Shown piece by piece: positions 53,257-63,203 of a stretch of DNA of 64,000 nucleotides; the first letter of the stretch is position 1, and each line of letters starts with the position of its first letter. Location: NCBI GenBank assembly GCA_001644045.1, contig LUUF01000078.1:33341-97340 (forward strand), written 5' to 3'. This DNA comes from Methylomonas methanica (lineage in GTDB: Bacteria > Pseudomonadota > Gammaproteobacteria > Methylococcales > Methylomonadaceae). Both the position numbers and the translations under genes were made by a program. Under the pieces are notes generated by a model. That model saw nothing but the letters and a program-made list of their open reading frames with translations. It did no database searches and was not told the DNA's origin.

Positions 53257-54575
53257 TTCACAAACAAGGCTATCGATTCGACATGCGCGGTTTGCGGGAA
53301 CATGTCCATCACGCCCGCCTTGACCAGCTTGTAACCCAGCTCGTTCACCAAAATCCCGGCATCGCGGGCCAAGGTAGACGGATTACAGGATACGTAAACG
53401 ATGCGTTCCGGCCGCCAATGTTTCAAATTGTGCAGCACTTCCGAGGCACCGGCCCGTGACGGGTCCAGCAACACCTTGGTAAACTTTTGCTTAGACCAGG
53501 GCTGGTCTTTCAAATCCTTGGTCAAATCGGCGACATGAAATTCGACGTTATCCAGGTTATTCAACTTGGCATTTTCTCGGGCGTGCTTGACCAATGGCAA
53601 GTCGCCTTCCACCCCTACCACCTGGCCCGCCTGCGTCGCCAGCGGCAGCGTGAAATTACCCAAACCGCAGAATAAATCCAGCACCCTGTCGTCCTTGGTC
53701 AATTCCAGTGCCTCCAGCGCCCTTGTTACCATTTTTTGATTGATCTGGTAATTAACCTGGGTGAACATCGCCGGGCGGAAATTGAATTTAACCCCCTGCT
53801 CGGCCAGTGCATAACTCGGAATCACCTCAGGTTCGCCGTCCAAAGGCATGATGGTATCCGGGCCTTTCGGTTGCAGACAAATGCTCAACTGATGCTGATG
53901 AGCGAATTCGCGCAGCTGTTGTTTATCCGCGTCGGTCGGCGGTTCCAGGACCCGAAATGCCAGTACGCATTCCTTATCGCCTATCGCCACTTCGATTTGC
54001 GGAATTTTGTCTTTAACGGTCAGACCGGCGATCATCTCGCCCAGTGCGATCAATTTTTCGCCGACGATGGGGTTCATCACCTTGCAGCTATCGATTTCCG
54101 CCAGAAACGGATTACGCCGCTCCCGAAAGCCTACCAACACTCTATTCTTTTTCGCCACCCATTTCACACCCATCCGGGCTTTGCTGCGATAACCCCAATG
54201 CGGGCCGGTCAAGGCTTCCCATATTTGCGGAATCTCTAGTTTGCCGATCCGGCGGAACTGATCGCGAAGCAAATCTTCTTTAAAGTTGATCTGCTCGGCA
54301 TCGTCGACGTGTTGAAAACTGCAGCCGCCGCAACTGCCGAAATGCGGACAAGCCGGTTCGACCCGATGTTCGGAGCGGCTCAGCAAATTAACCACCCTGC
54401 CCTCCGCATAGTCCTTGCGGCTGTCGGTGTAAACAAATTCCAGCGTTTCGCCGGGCAAGGCTTCGTCGATAAATACGACTTTGCCATTGACATGGCTGAC
54501 GCCGCGGCCATCGTGGGACAGGGATTCTATGGTAACGGTGACAGGGTCTAACGGGAGTTTTTTCTTGTGGGCCAT
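53253..54575 (-). CDS. rlmD: 23S rRNA (uracil-1939-C5)-methyltransferase
   Basis: 440 residues from ATG 54575 (MAHKKKLPLDP); the longer frame to 54656 reads through a hairpin repeat and is rejected. An N-terminal TRAM domain is followed by the Fe-S cysteines in CPHFGSCGGC, a SAM-binding LDLFCGLGNFTLPLA, and the catalytic VSCNPSTLARD motif. Adds a methyl group to U1939 of 23S rRNA. Heads an operon with the L,D-transpeptidase and truA. Confidence 0.94.
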   Translation of the reverse strand: MAHKKKLPLDPVTVTIESLSHDGRGVSHVNGKVVFIDEALPGETLEFVYTDSRKDYAEGRVVNLLSRSEHRVEPACPHFGSCGGCSFQHVDDAEQINFKEDLLRDQFRRIGKLEIPQIWEALTGPHWGYRSKARMGVKWVAKKNRVLVGFRERRNPFLAEIDSCKVMNPIVGEKLIALGEMIAGLTVKDKIPQIEVAIGDKECVLAFRVLEPPTDADKQQLREFAHQHQLSICLQPKGPDTIMPLDGEPEVIPSYALAEQGVKFNFRPAMFTQVNYQINQKMVTRALEALELTKDDRVLDLFCGLGNFTLPLATQAGQVVGVEGDLPLVKHARENAKLNNLDNVEFHVADLTKDLKDQPWSKQKFTKVLLDPSRAGASEVLHNLKHWRPERIVYVSCNPSTLARDAGILVNELGYKLVKAGVMDMFPQTAHVESIALFVK

Positions 54576-54592
54576 TATGCTCAATTGGGTAG

Positions 54593-54618
54593 GTTGGGTT
54601 AGCGTAACGTAACCCAAC
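54593..54618. repeat. short palindromic intergenic repeat
   Basis: GTTGGGTTA (54593-54601) and TAACCCAAC (54610-54618) form a perfect 9-bp stem around GCGTAACG. CAACCCAACCTGCGTT follows 45 bases later and can pair with the same arm. It sits between cysM and rlmD. The GTTGGGTTA-GCG-TAACCCAAC form is a common interspersed palindrome in many bacterial genomes. Confidence 0.7.
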
Positions 54619-54671
54619 ATGAAGCCGTCAAGTTGGTTTGTAATCTGTCGAGACAACCCAACCTGCGTTGA

Positions 54672-55562
54672 TTATGTTGGAAAAATACCGGTGGATAAAT
54701 AGCGGTCGCCGCGATCGCAGACAATCGCCACGATCAAGGCGTTTTCCACCTGTTGGGACAATTGCAGGGCGGCGTATACGGCGCCGCCGGACGATACACC
54801 GGCGAAGATGCCCTCTTCCGCCGCCAAGGCGCGCGTGGTGTTTTCCGCATTCAGTTGATCCACTTCGATGATGCTATCCACGCGCACCGAGTCATATATC
54901 TTGGGTAAATATTCTTTCGGCCAACGGCGGATGCCGGGAATTTTCGAGTCGCCTTCCGGTTGTACGCCGATGATTTGAATGGCGGGATTTTGCTCTTTCA
55001 AATACCGCGATGTACCCATGATGGTACCGGTGGTGCCCATCGAGCTGACGAAATGCGTAATTTTGCCGTGAGTGTCGCGCCAGATTTCCGGCCCCGTGCC
55101 TTCGTAATGCGCCAGAGGATTATCGGGGTTGGCGAATTGATCGAGAATCCGTCCCTCACCGCGCGCTTCCATGGCCCGAGCTAAATCGATAGCGCCTTCC
55201 ATGCTGCCCTTGGCCGGCGTTAGGATGATTTCAGCACCATAGGCCTTCATCGAAGCGATACGCTCGGCGCTCATATTGTCCGGCATGATCAAGGTCATTT
55301 TGTAACCTTTAATTGCCGCCGCCATCGCCAGGGCAATCCCGGTATTGCCGCTGGTGGCTTCGATCAGGCGGTCACCGGGCTTAATCTCGCCCCGAGCTTC
55401 GGCGTGTTGAATCATGCTTAACGCTGGCCGATCTTTAACCGAACCGGCCGGATTGTTGCCTTCCAGCTTGACCAAAATAGTATTGCCGCCACCTACCGGC
55501 AGGCGTTGCAAACGCACCAATGGCGTATTTCCGACAAAAAATTCGATGGTTGGGAAATTCAT
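54672..55562 (-). CDS. cysM: cysteine synthase B
   Basis: A 296-residue PLP enzyme making cysteine from O-acetylserine and sulfide or thiosulfate. The PLP lysine lies in NPAGSVKDRPA and the phosphate loop in ATSGNTGIALAMAAA. The SMGTTGTIMGTSRYLKEQ segment matches CysM rather than CysK. Divergent from ppk1. Confidence 0.92.
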   Translation of the reverse strand: MNFPTIEFFVGNTPLVRLQRLPVGGGNTILVKLEGNNPAGSVKDRPALSMIQHAEARGEIKPGDRLIEATSGNTGIALAMAAAIKGYKMTLIMPDNMSAERIASMKAYGAEIILTPAKGSMEGAIDLARAMEARGEGRILDQFANPDNPLAHYEGTGPEIWRDTHGKITHFVSSMGTTGTIMGTSRYLKEQNPAIQIIGVQPEGDSKIPGIRRWPKEYLPKIYDSVRVDSIIEVDQLNAENTTRALAAEEGIFAGVSSGGAVYAALQLSQQVENALIVAIVCDRGDRYLSTGIFPT

Positions 55563-55652
55563 GACTTTAACATCCGGTTAAGGTTACGGCGACGATTATA
55601 GCAAGTTCCACACCTCAAGCGCCGCTGTAACCCAAGGCTAAAAAATTTCATT

Positions 55653-55658
55653 TATAAT
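55653..55658 (+). promoter_or_regulatory. candidate -10 of ppk1
   Basis: A consensus TATAAT lies 31 bp before the ppk1 ATG in the 126-bp cysM-ppk1 divergent gap. No convincing -35 is visible at the expected distance. Confidence 0.45.
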
Positions 55659-55688
55659 CGACTGACCGCAATCCAACCAGCAGCTGAC

Positions 55689-57758
55689 ATGGAATCAATC
55701 GATCTAACTAGTCCCGAGCTTTATATAAACCGCGAACACAGTTTGCTGGAGTTCAACTTTCGGGTGCTCGCTCAAGCCCTGGACGAAACGCTGCCCCTAT
55801 TGGAACGGCTGAATTACTTATGCATTTCTTGTTCCAATCTGGATGAGTTCTACGAAGTACGTGTCGCCAGCTTGATACAAATGGCGGAAATGGACCCTAA
55901 CCTGGTCAGTTCCGACGGTTTGACCATTAACGAGCAATTCGAAAAAATCTCGATCAAGGCCCACGAACTGGTTGCCGAGCAATACAGAGTGCTCAACGAA
56001 GTTCTGATTCCCTGCCTGGAAGCCGAAAATATCCGTTTCCTGCGCCGCGATCGCTGGAGCCCCGCGCAAAAGGCCTGGTTGGAAAAATATTTCAACGAAG
56101 AGCTGTTGCCGATTCTGACCCCGGTAGGACTGGATTCTGCACATCCGTTTCCGCGCATTCTGAACAAAAGTTTAAATTTCATTATCTCCCTGACCGGCAA
56201 AGATGCATTCGGGCGTAACAGCGGCCGGGCGATTTTGCAGGCGCCGCGCGCTTTACCGCGCATCGTGCAATTGCCTGTTACGGAGACAGACAGCGGCCCT
56301 TACGATTTTGTCTTTCTATCTTCCATCATTCACGCCTTCGTCAATGAGTTGTTCAACGGCATGATGGTGAAGGGCTGTTATCAGTTCCGGGTCACCCGCA
56401 ACAGTGATTTTTTCGTCGACGACGACGCGATCGACGACTTGATGCTGGCCGTGGAAGGCGAATTGGCAATGCGCAATTACGGCGACGAAGTGCGTCTGGA
56501 AATCGACGGCAATTGCCCGGAAGAAACCGTTAATTTCTTGTTGGCGCGTTTTGATTTAAAACCGGACCGTTTATTTTTAGCCAACGGCCCGGTCAACTTG
56601 AGCCGCATCCAAACCATATTAAATATGGTCGAAAGACCCGATCTTAAATTTACGCCGTTCAAATCCAGCGTGCCGTCGGCACTAGGCCGCAATAAGGACA
56701 TCTTTGCCAGCATTCGTAAGCAGGACATTTTATTGCACCACCCGTACGAGTCGTTCTCGCCGGTGGTGGATTTTATTCGCCAGGCGGCTGCCGACCCGGA
56801 TGTGCTGGCTATCAAACAAACCCTGTATCGCACCGGCGTGGACTCGCCCATCGTCGCCGCGCTGATCAAGGCCGCCCGCGCCGGCAAGGAAGTGACCGTG
56901 GTCATCGAACTACGGGCGCGCTTCGACGAAAAAGACAATATCGGCTTGGCAGCCAAATTGCAGGAAGCCGCGGCCCATGTGGTGTACGGCGTGGTGGGGT
57001 ATAAAACCCACGCCAAAATGTGCATGGTCTTGCGCAAGGAAGGCACCACGCTACGCAATTACGTGCATTTGGGCACCGGCAACTATCACCCGAAAACCGC
57101 TCGACTCTATACCGACTACGGTTTGTTCACCTGCGAAAAAGAATTGGGCGAAGACGTACGCCGGGTATTCATGCAGTTGACCAGCCTAGGCAAGGTGAGC
57201 AAGCTCAATAAACTGCTGCAATCGCCGTTTACCCTACATCATGGCATCATGAAGATGATAGACAGGGAAATCGAGCACGCGAAAAAAGGCAAACCGGCCA
57301 AGATTATTATCAAGGTCAATGCCGTGGTCGAGGAACAGGCGATTCAAGCGCTATATCGGGCGTCGCAAGCCGGCGTGGAAATCAAAATGATCGTGCGTGG
57401 CGTCTGCTGCTTGCGTCCGGGCGTACCCGGTGTTTCCGAGAATATCGAAGTGCGCTCCATCGTCGGCCGCTTTCTGGAACATACCCGTATCTATGCGTTT
57501 TGTAACGGTGGAGACTGGGCTGTTTATGCCTCGAGTGCCGATTTGATGAACCGCAATATGTTCCGCCGTGTGGAAGTCTGTTTCCCTATCGCCGACAAGC
57601 GGATTGCCGAACGGATTCTTAACGACCTGGATGCGTATCTCAGAGATAACGCCCAAGCTTGGCAATTGCAAAGCGACGGCCAATACCGGCACTTGCGTGC
57701 CGAAGGTCTGCCCGTTTATCAGGTACAAAGCGAACTGCTCAAAGCTTTTTGCGGATAG
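55689..57758 (+). CDS. ppk1: polyphosphate kinase 1
   Basis: 689 residues, normal for PPK1. The N-terminal domain (NREHSLLEFNFRVL), the ATP-binding region and two phospholipase-D-like catalytic domains are all present. The autophosphorylated His lies in YKTHAKMCMV and the second in LEHTRIYAF. Makes polyphosphate from ATP. dnaQ starts 9 bp downstream. Confidence 0.95.
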   Translation: MESIDLTSPELYINREHSLLEFNFRVLAQALDETLPLLERLNYLCISCSNLDEFYEVRVASLIQMAEMDPNLVSSDGLTINEQFEKISIKAHELVAEQYRVLNEVLIPCLEAENIRFLRRDRWSPAQKAWLEKYFNEELLPILTPVGLDSAHPFPRILNKSLNFIISLTGKDAFGRNSGRAILQAPRALPRIVQLPVTETDSGPYDFVFLSSIIHAFVNELFNGMMVKGCYQFRVTRNSDFFVDDDAIDDLMLAVEGELAMRNYGDEVRLEIDGNCPEETVNFLLARFDLKPDRLFLANGPVNLSRIQTILNMVERPDLKFTPFKSSVPSALGRNKDIFASIRKQDILLHHPYESFSPVVDFIRQAAADPDVLAIKQTLYRTGVDSPIVAALIKAARAGKEVTVVIELRARFDEKDNIGLAAKLQEAAAHVVYGVVGYKTHAKMCMVLRKEGTTLRNYVHLGTGNYHPKTARLYTDYGLFTCEKELGEDVRRVFMQLTSLGKVSKLNKLLQSPFTLHHGIMKMIDREIEHAKKGKPAKIIIKVNAVVEEQAIQALYRASQAGVEIKMIVRGVCCLRPGVPGVSENIEVRSIVGRFLEHTRIYAFCNGGDWAVYASSADLMNRNMFRRVEVCFPIADKRIAERILNDLDAYLRDNAQAWQLQSDGQYRHLRAEGLPVYQVQSELLKAFCG

Positions 57759-57767
57759 GATCAAGCC

Positions 57768-58487
57768 ATGAGTCAAAAACCCCGCCAAATCCGGCAAGTG
57801 GTGCTGGATACCGAAACCACCGGCATCAATCCCAAGGAAGGCCATAAGATTATCGAAATCGGCTGCGTGGAGCTGATTAACCGGCGTTTGACCCGTAACC
57901 ATTTTCATGTGTACCTGAATCCGGACCGGGAAATCGATGCCGGCGCTATCGAAGTGCATGGCATCACCAACGAATTTTTAAAGGATAAGCCCCGCTTCGC
58001 CAATGTCGTCGAAGACTTTATGCGCTTCACCCAAGGCGCGGAGCTGATCATTCATAACGCACCGTTTGACGTCGGCTTCCTGAATCACGAATTGGCTCTG
58101 TTAACCGGCGAACCCCGCCGCGTCGAAACGAATAGCACCGTGTTCGACACCTTGGCTTACGCCCGGAAAAAACACCCAGGCGCCAGGAACAGTCTGGATG
58201 CTTTATGTAAGCGCTACGGCATAGACAACAGTCACCGCGAGTTACATGGCGCGTTGCTCGATGCCGAAATCCTGGCCGACGTCTATTTATTAATGACCGG
58301 CGGACAGGCTTCGCTGCTGGATGAAGGCGATCACACCGGCAATGGCAACGAACAGCCTATCGTGCGACTATCAGCCGACAGGCCGCAGCTAAAAATAATT
58401 GCTTGTAGTAGCGAGGAAGAGCAGGCTCACCAGCAGCGCTTGGCGAAAATCGCCAAAATCAGCGGGAATTGCCTGTGGCAACAATAG
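57768..58487 (+). CDS. dnaQ: DNA polymerase III epsilon subunit
   Basis: A 239-residue proofreading exonuclease. DEDDh motifs: VVLDTETTGINPKEGHKIIE (motif I), IIHNAPFDVGFLNHEL (motif II) and HRELHGALLDAEILADVY (motif III). The C-terminal tail binds the polymerase subunit. Close spacing suggests co-transcription with ppk1. Confidence 0.94.
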   Translation: MSQKPRQIRQVVLDTETTGINPKEGHKIIEIGCVELINRRLTRNHFHVYLNPDREIDAGAIEVHGITNEFLKDKPRFANVVEDFMRFTQGAELIIHNAPFDVGFLNHELALLTGEPRRVETNSTVFDTLAYARKKHPGARNSLDALCKRYGIDNSHRELHGALLDAEILADVYLLMTGGQASLLDEGDHTGNGNEQPIVRLSADRPQLKIIACSSEEEQAHQQRLAKIAKISGNCLWQQ

Positions 58488-58512
58488 CTTGGGCGTTTTA
58501 GAAAACCTGTAT

Positions 58513-61500
58513 TCAAAATCCCCAGAACTCGGTATCTTCAAACGAAAAAAACGGCGCACTGGGCAGGTCGACGACCAACTCGCTGAGCGGCATAGGCTTG
58601 TGTACGCCGTAGCCTTGCGCAAAATCGACGCCTATGGTTTTTAGAACTTCTCTGATCTCGGCATTTTCAACGTATTCGGCAATGGTTGCCAAACCCAGGG
58701 AATGGGCGATTTCGTTCATGGATTTCACTATCGCGATATCGGCCTTACTATTTAGAATATCTTTGACAAAAGCCCCATCTATTTTCAGATAATCGATATT
58801 TAAATTTTTCAGATACGAGTAGGAAGAATAACCGGACCCAAAATCATCCAGGGAAAATTTACAATCGAACTGCTTAATTGCCTTGATAAAACTATTTGTT
58901 AAATAGAAGCTTTCCGCTGCAACCGTTTCCGTCACTTCAAAAACCAGCTTATTAGTCGGCACACTGGTCGATTCTAAAATGCCTTTAAGAAATCCCAAAA
59001 ACTCTTCACTGTTGATGGATTGCCCGGATAGATTAATGGCAAATCCGTCGATATTATCGAAATAATTTCTATTGTTCTCAATCCACATGAGTACATTCGT
59101 AATAACCCATTGGTCAATTTCCGGCATGCGTTTAGCGCGTTCCACCGCTGGTATAAAATGATCGGGTGGAATAATATTATCGTTTTCGTCTTTAATACCG
59201 AGCAGAATTTCGTAATGTTGATGGCTAGCGCTGGTTTCGTCTACCGCCGTAATCATTTGGCAACGTAAAAACAATCTGTTTTCGGAAAATACCTTGTCAA
59301 TATTGCCTATCCATTCGTATATTTTATTTTGACGTTTTAGATTTTCGTCGTCGTTCGTAAAAATCAATACATTATTGGGTCCGGAGCGTTCCGCAGACAT
59401 GCTGGCGGCATCAGCGTTTTGCAGCAGCTCGTTAATGTCAAAATTTCTTTGCTCAAATGGCACCAAGCCGATACTAACGCCAATAGTGTAGCTTTTATCT
59501 TGCCATTGAAATCGCGATTCGCCGATAGTTTTTAATAGTTTCTTGAATAAGTCATAACCTGATTCCGTAGAACAATCCTTGAGCAGCAATGCAAACGACT
59601 TATCCCCGATGCGCGCAAATAAATCGCAATCGGGTAGTTGTTCGCGAATTAATTGAGTGAGGGTTTTTAGGAATTGTTTGCCACCGGCTACACCGCAGAC
59701 ATTGGTAATTACTCGAAAATCCAATACTTCTATATGGCATAGTAAATGGCAGGTACTGTCGAGTTTAATTAGCTCGACTTTAAGCTGCTTGATAAACTCG
59801 TCCTTGGTAAATAAGTCGGTTTCCGCGTCGTGGGTCGCATTGTAAATCAGCTTACTATGCATGTTTTGCAGCATTTGGTTGGTAGCGCGATCCATTAAGG
59901 GCACATCCAGACTTTCTATTCTATTAGCGCCACCATTTTCCAAAAGTTGCGCTAATTCGGTCTTACTAAGCTCTAACTTAGTCAGTCCATCGCGATTAAC
60001 AAATACGCAAATCGGTAAAATATCTCCTATCCATACTAATTTCATGGGTTCAAAACCTTCTGAACCCTTATAAATTATTAGCCATTCCCCCACCTGCAAC
60101 TGCGCAACTTGTGCCGCCCTCTCAGATTCGATTATGTTTGGATTGGATTTAGGCGTGGGGATTCTGACAGAATCCATCGGCTTCCTGACTTTTGGAACGC
60201 CGCTACCGATCAGCAAAGAAAACAACTCCTCGATAACACTATCGCGTTTAAATAAATTAGGACAAACCGCACCCAGGTTTTCTTCAATAAATTTAAGCGT
60301 CGTGTGAATGCTGACTGCTTGCATATTAAGAAAAGATTCTTGCTCGTAAAGCCAGAACAGCAAATCGTCAATGACTTTAAGATAAGAGAGTTTTTCGTCG
60401 GGATTAGCATCCTTATTTAGTTCGGCAATCACCAACAGGTCTTGCCATCCAGCATCAAGTAACGTGGGAATTATAGAAGGCACGGAGCGACCGGCTATGC
60501 GCTTATCGACTTCTTGCTGAATTGCAAGCCTGGCCATTTCCAGCTTTTGTTGGCCTTCATACGGCTCGATGATGCGTTTAATATTGGCATCATTGGATTG
60601 AGCCAATTTCTTCGTGACGCTATCCAATTCGTGTTCGACTTCCGCGAACACTTTTGGGTTACTAATAGACTCCGCAGAAATTCGTGCAATCGCTTTTTCT
60701 ACTGTATTTTTTATATTAGTGTTTTTTATTACTCTATTGCTTTTTATCGCGGGATCCAAGACCGCCAACTGATTGAGTATTTTACGCGCGGGATGCGATT
60801 CGGAATCCAGAAAATCATTACCCTGCAGCGGCAAGGACAATAAAGGCAGGTAAATGCTTTCCAAATAATTTTTTATGTCAGTGGAAAACTCCAACTCGCC
60901 AACTAGCGCATCAAAAAACTTGCCATATAACTCAAGACGTTGAACATCGTCTACCGACAATGATTTCGCTTCGGGACTATTTGCCCGTAATTTATCAGTA
61001 AGGCTTTTTTGTAACGTTGCAGAATCTAAATGGGTATTTGACTTAGCAGCTATATCATTTTGAATTTTTGCAATCGCGGACAACACTTCAGCCGGGTTAA
61101 AAACGGCTTGGGTATGACCAAGTGGTAAACTACTTTCCTCATACCCGTTATCTGCGGATATTCCCACTGTTTCACTTAATAGATTCAGTAATTTTCCTGT
61201 GACCTGGGTAATAGGTTGTACAACTTTGCGTCCGGAAAGCGGCTCCGCATCCAAAAAATCGTTGAAATAAACTTGATTTTTTTCGATTTTTTGATTATCA
61301 AAAGAACGGCTACCCTGACCACTATAACCCGACGCTACAATCCGTGCTGATTCAAATTTCGTTAGAGTTGCTATTGCCTGCTTGTAAAGATTAGGCAACT
61401 CGATAATTAAGGTTTTTTCGAAACAATTATAAATTGCTTTTTTAACATTGCACCCTAGCTCCAGCTGCAAGAATATTTCCCTAAAACTATCGCATAACAC

Positions 61501-62325
61501 AGCGGGGCCGATTGGATTATTCACAGTGTTATCAAATACACCAAACACCCTGCATAGTTCACGAACTAAATGACTGAGTTCGTCATCGAAATAATTTTTT
61601 AGTTTTCTAATAGAGGCTGACATATTCAACCAGTCTTCGAAATCTTCTTTTTCGATTAACGAAAGCGACTCGTGATATAAGGCTTCTGATGTTTTTTCTG
61701 TGTTGCTAGAGATGAAATCGACTTGATATATTACAGAACAGCAAAACTCGCTATTAATGATTTCTCTATTCAGTTTTAGCGTGGTAATTAAATCATCGAA
61801 AGCCGAGGAGGTGGGAAAAAACTCGGAATGTGTATTAGCGGCATCCAGGCAATCGCCGAGAGATACGAAAAAACCATCTATTAGTGTCGGCAAACTTTCT
61901 ATTAGAAATTGCTTAAATGAATTTTTGTAATTTTCCTGATTTAAATTTTCTGGCGAGGTACCCGAACTATCATGTACAGGCGCTAATGACCCCGGACTCG
62001 CTATTTTTTTTAGTGCATTAAAAGTGGTGGCGGGTATCTGTTCAGTTACAACCCCTACCCCTGTAGAGCCGATATGCGTTATTTGCGCATCTACTTCAAA
62101 AGTTTTCAGCTCAAACTCTAGGCGAATAGAAAAGCGGATTTTTATATTTTTATTTAACTCAATTGCCGGATGCTTTTTATCAAAAACCAGATAAAACCCA
62201 CCACTACAAAAATCCAGAATACGGCACTCTAGTGCATTTTTTTCTCCGATTATCAACAAAGCCTGTAGATCTATCGCGTACCTAATATAGCGACGTCGTT
62301 TGCTTTTTTTAATACTAGCAGACAT
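58513..62325 (-). CDS. PilZ - DUF1631 - GGDEF - EAL c-di-GMP signalling protein
   Basis: 1270 residues. PilZ domain at about 8-110 (RRRYIR and DFCSGG form the c-di-GMP-binding pair). A long DUF1631-like helical region lies at about 130-720, followed by a further PilZ/adaptor-like part. The GGDEF domain (about 855-1005) has its signature replaced by IGDKSFA, so cyclase activity is unlikely. In the EAL domain (about 1025-1265) the signature is EIL, and the remaining catalytic residues are visible (INLSGQ, FEVTET, DDFGSG, YLKIDG, EYVENAE, AQGYGV). Likely a phosphodiesterase regulated by c-di-GMP binding. No membrane segment or signal peptide. Confidence 0.88.
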   Translation of the reverse strand: MSASIKKSKRRRYIRYAIDLQALLIIGEKNALECRILDFCSGGFYLVFDKKHPAIELNKNIKIRFSIRLEFELKTFEVDAQITHIGSTGVGVVTEQIPATTFNALKKIASPGSLAPVHDSSGTSPENLNQENYKNSFKQFLIESLPTLIDGFFVSLGDCLDAANTHSEFFPTSSAFDDLITTLKLNREIINSEFCCSVIYQVDFISSNTEKTSEALYHESLSLIEKEDFEDWLNMSASIRKLKNYFDDELSHLVRELCRVFGVFDNTVNNPIGPAVLCDSFREIFLQLELGCNVKKAIYNCFEKTLIIELPNLYKQAIATLTKFESARIVASGYSGQGSRSFDNQKIEKNQVYFNDFLDAEPLSGRKVVQPITQVTGKLLNLLSETVGISADNGYEESSLPLGHTQAVFNPAEVLSAIAKIQNDIAAKSNTHLDSATLQKSLTDKLRANSPEAKSLSVDDVQRLELYGKFFDALVGELEFSTDIKNYLESIYLPLLSLPLQGNDFLDSESHPARKILNQLAVLDPAIKSNRVIKNTNIKNTVEKAIARISAESISNPKVFAEVEHELDSVTKKLAQSNDANIKRIIEPYEGQQKLEMARLAIQQEVDKRIAGRSVPSIIPTLLDAGWQDLLVIAELNKDANPDEKLSYLKVIDDLLFWLYEQESFLNMQAVSIHTTLKFIEENLGAVCPNLFKRDSVIEELFSLLIGSGVPKVRKPMDSVRIPTPKSNPNIIESERAAQVAQLQVGEWLIIYKGSEGFEPMKLVWIGDILPICVFVNRDGLTKLELSKTELAQLLENGGANRIESLDVPLMDRATNQMLQNMHSKLIYNATHDAETDLFTKDEFIKQLKVELIKLDSTCHLLCHIEVLDFRVITNVCGVAGGKQFLKTLTQLIREQLPDCDLFARIGDKSFALLLKDCSTESGYDLFKKLLKTIGESRFQWQDKSYTIGVSIGLVPFEQRNFDINELLQNADAASMSAERSGPNNVLIFTNDDENLKRQNKIYEWIGNIDKVFSENRLFLRCQMITAVDETSASHQHYEILLGIKDENDNIIPPDHFIPAVERAKRMPEIDQWVITNVLMWIENNRNYFDNIDGFAINLSGQSINSEEFLGFLKGILESTSVPTNKLVFEVTETVAAESFYLTNSFIKAIKQFDCKFSLDDFGSGYSSYSYLKNLNIDYLKIDGAFVKDILNSKADIAIVKSMNEIAHSLGLATIAEYVENAEIREVLKTIGVDFAQGYGVHKPMPLSELVVDLPSAPFFSFEDTEFWGF

Positions 62326-62742
62326 AAATCAGATTAAATAGTAACAAACTACCGTAATAATAGACACCGACCTAGTTATTTGAACAAAGCCAATGCAAAT
62401 AGATTAATTAATAGGGGCGGAAAAGTATTTATTCGAGCACCGTCCATCTAACGACAATACTGACGCCGACACTATACCACGTCAGACCTTAGTGCACCCT
62501 CTCTACCGGTCCAGTTTAGACCACTTCCGGCGAATATTTTGGTCGCGATAGCGCGATGTGCACCGTTTCGTATCAATAGCTATTCGCTGATAGACAAAAT
62601 TCATAGCGCTACGCCTATTCGGCATGTTCAAAGACTTGCGATTACCGCGATGTTCCGCGCGGTTCGTGAGCGATTTTGCTTGCCGATTGAGCCTGAGTTT
62701 GGGATAAATGAAACAATACAACAAAACCTAAACTGAAAATCT
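62326..62742. other. 417-bp region without a supported gene
   Basis: Between the divergent c-di-GMP protein and EVE genes. The first 130 bases are AT-rich and should hold the promoter of the c-di-GMP protein. The remaining part contains only short open frames on both strands, none with a ribosome site or a recognisable product. A decayed mobile-element fragment is possible, but nothing specific was recognised. Confidence 0.5.
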
Positions 62743-63201
62743 ATGAACTACTGGCTGATGAAATCAGAGCCCGATACCTTCGGCATCGACGACTTGTTTA
62801 AACGACCCGAACAAACCGAGCATTGGGACGGTGTGCGCAACTACCAGGCGCGGAACATGATGCGCGATGACATGAAAATCGGCGACCAAGTGTTTTTTTA
62901 CCATTCCAACTGCGAGGAACCGGGTATCGTCGGCATCATGCAAGTGGCGCGCGAATCCTATCCCGACTTTACTGCTTTCGACCCGGACGACAAGCACTTC
63001 GATCCGAAAAGCAACCCTGACAAACCCACCTGGTACATGGTCGATGTAAAGTTCGTCAGAAAGCTATCGCGTAATATCAGTCTGCGCGAACTGAAACTAA
63101 AAACCGAACTAACCGACTTGGCTTTACTGCGCCGCGGGAACCGCCTGTCCATCATGCCGATGAATGCCGAGCAATGGGCATTTATTCTGAGTTTGGAGTA
63201 A
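62743..63201 (+). CDS. EVE domain-containing protein
   Basis: 152 residues making up a single EVE (PUA-like) domain: NYWLMKSEPDTFGIDDL at the N-terminus, WDGVRNYQARNMMRDDMKIGDQVFFYHS, and a C-terminal LSIMPMNAEQWAFIL. EVE domains bind modified nucleobases in RNA or DNA. Often a housekeeping single-gene family (YPO-type thymocyte nuclear protein-like). The GNAT gene is convergent, 2 bp away. Confidence 0.92.
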   Translation: MNYWLMKSEPDTFGIDDLFKRPEQTEHWDGVRNYQARNMMRDDMKIGDQVFFYHSNCEEPGIVGIMQVARESYPDFTAFDPDDKHFDPKSNPDKPTWYMVDVKFVRKLSRNISLRELKLKTELTDLALLRRGNRLSIMPMNAEQWAFILSLE

Positions 63202-63203
63202 GA

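Noticed and set aside
62503..62724. 73-codon frame on the minus strand as a gene or transposase remnant.
   Set aside because: No ribosome site and no recognisable motif; basic, low-information sequence.
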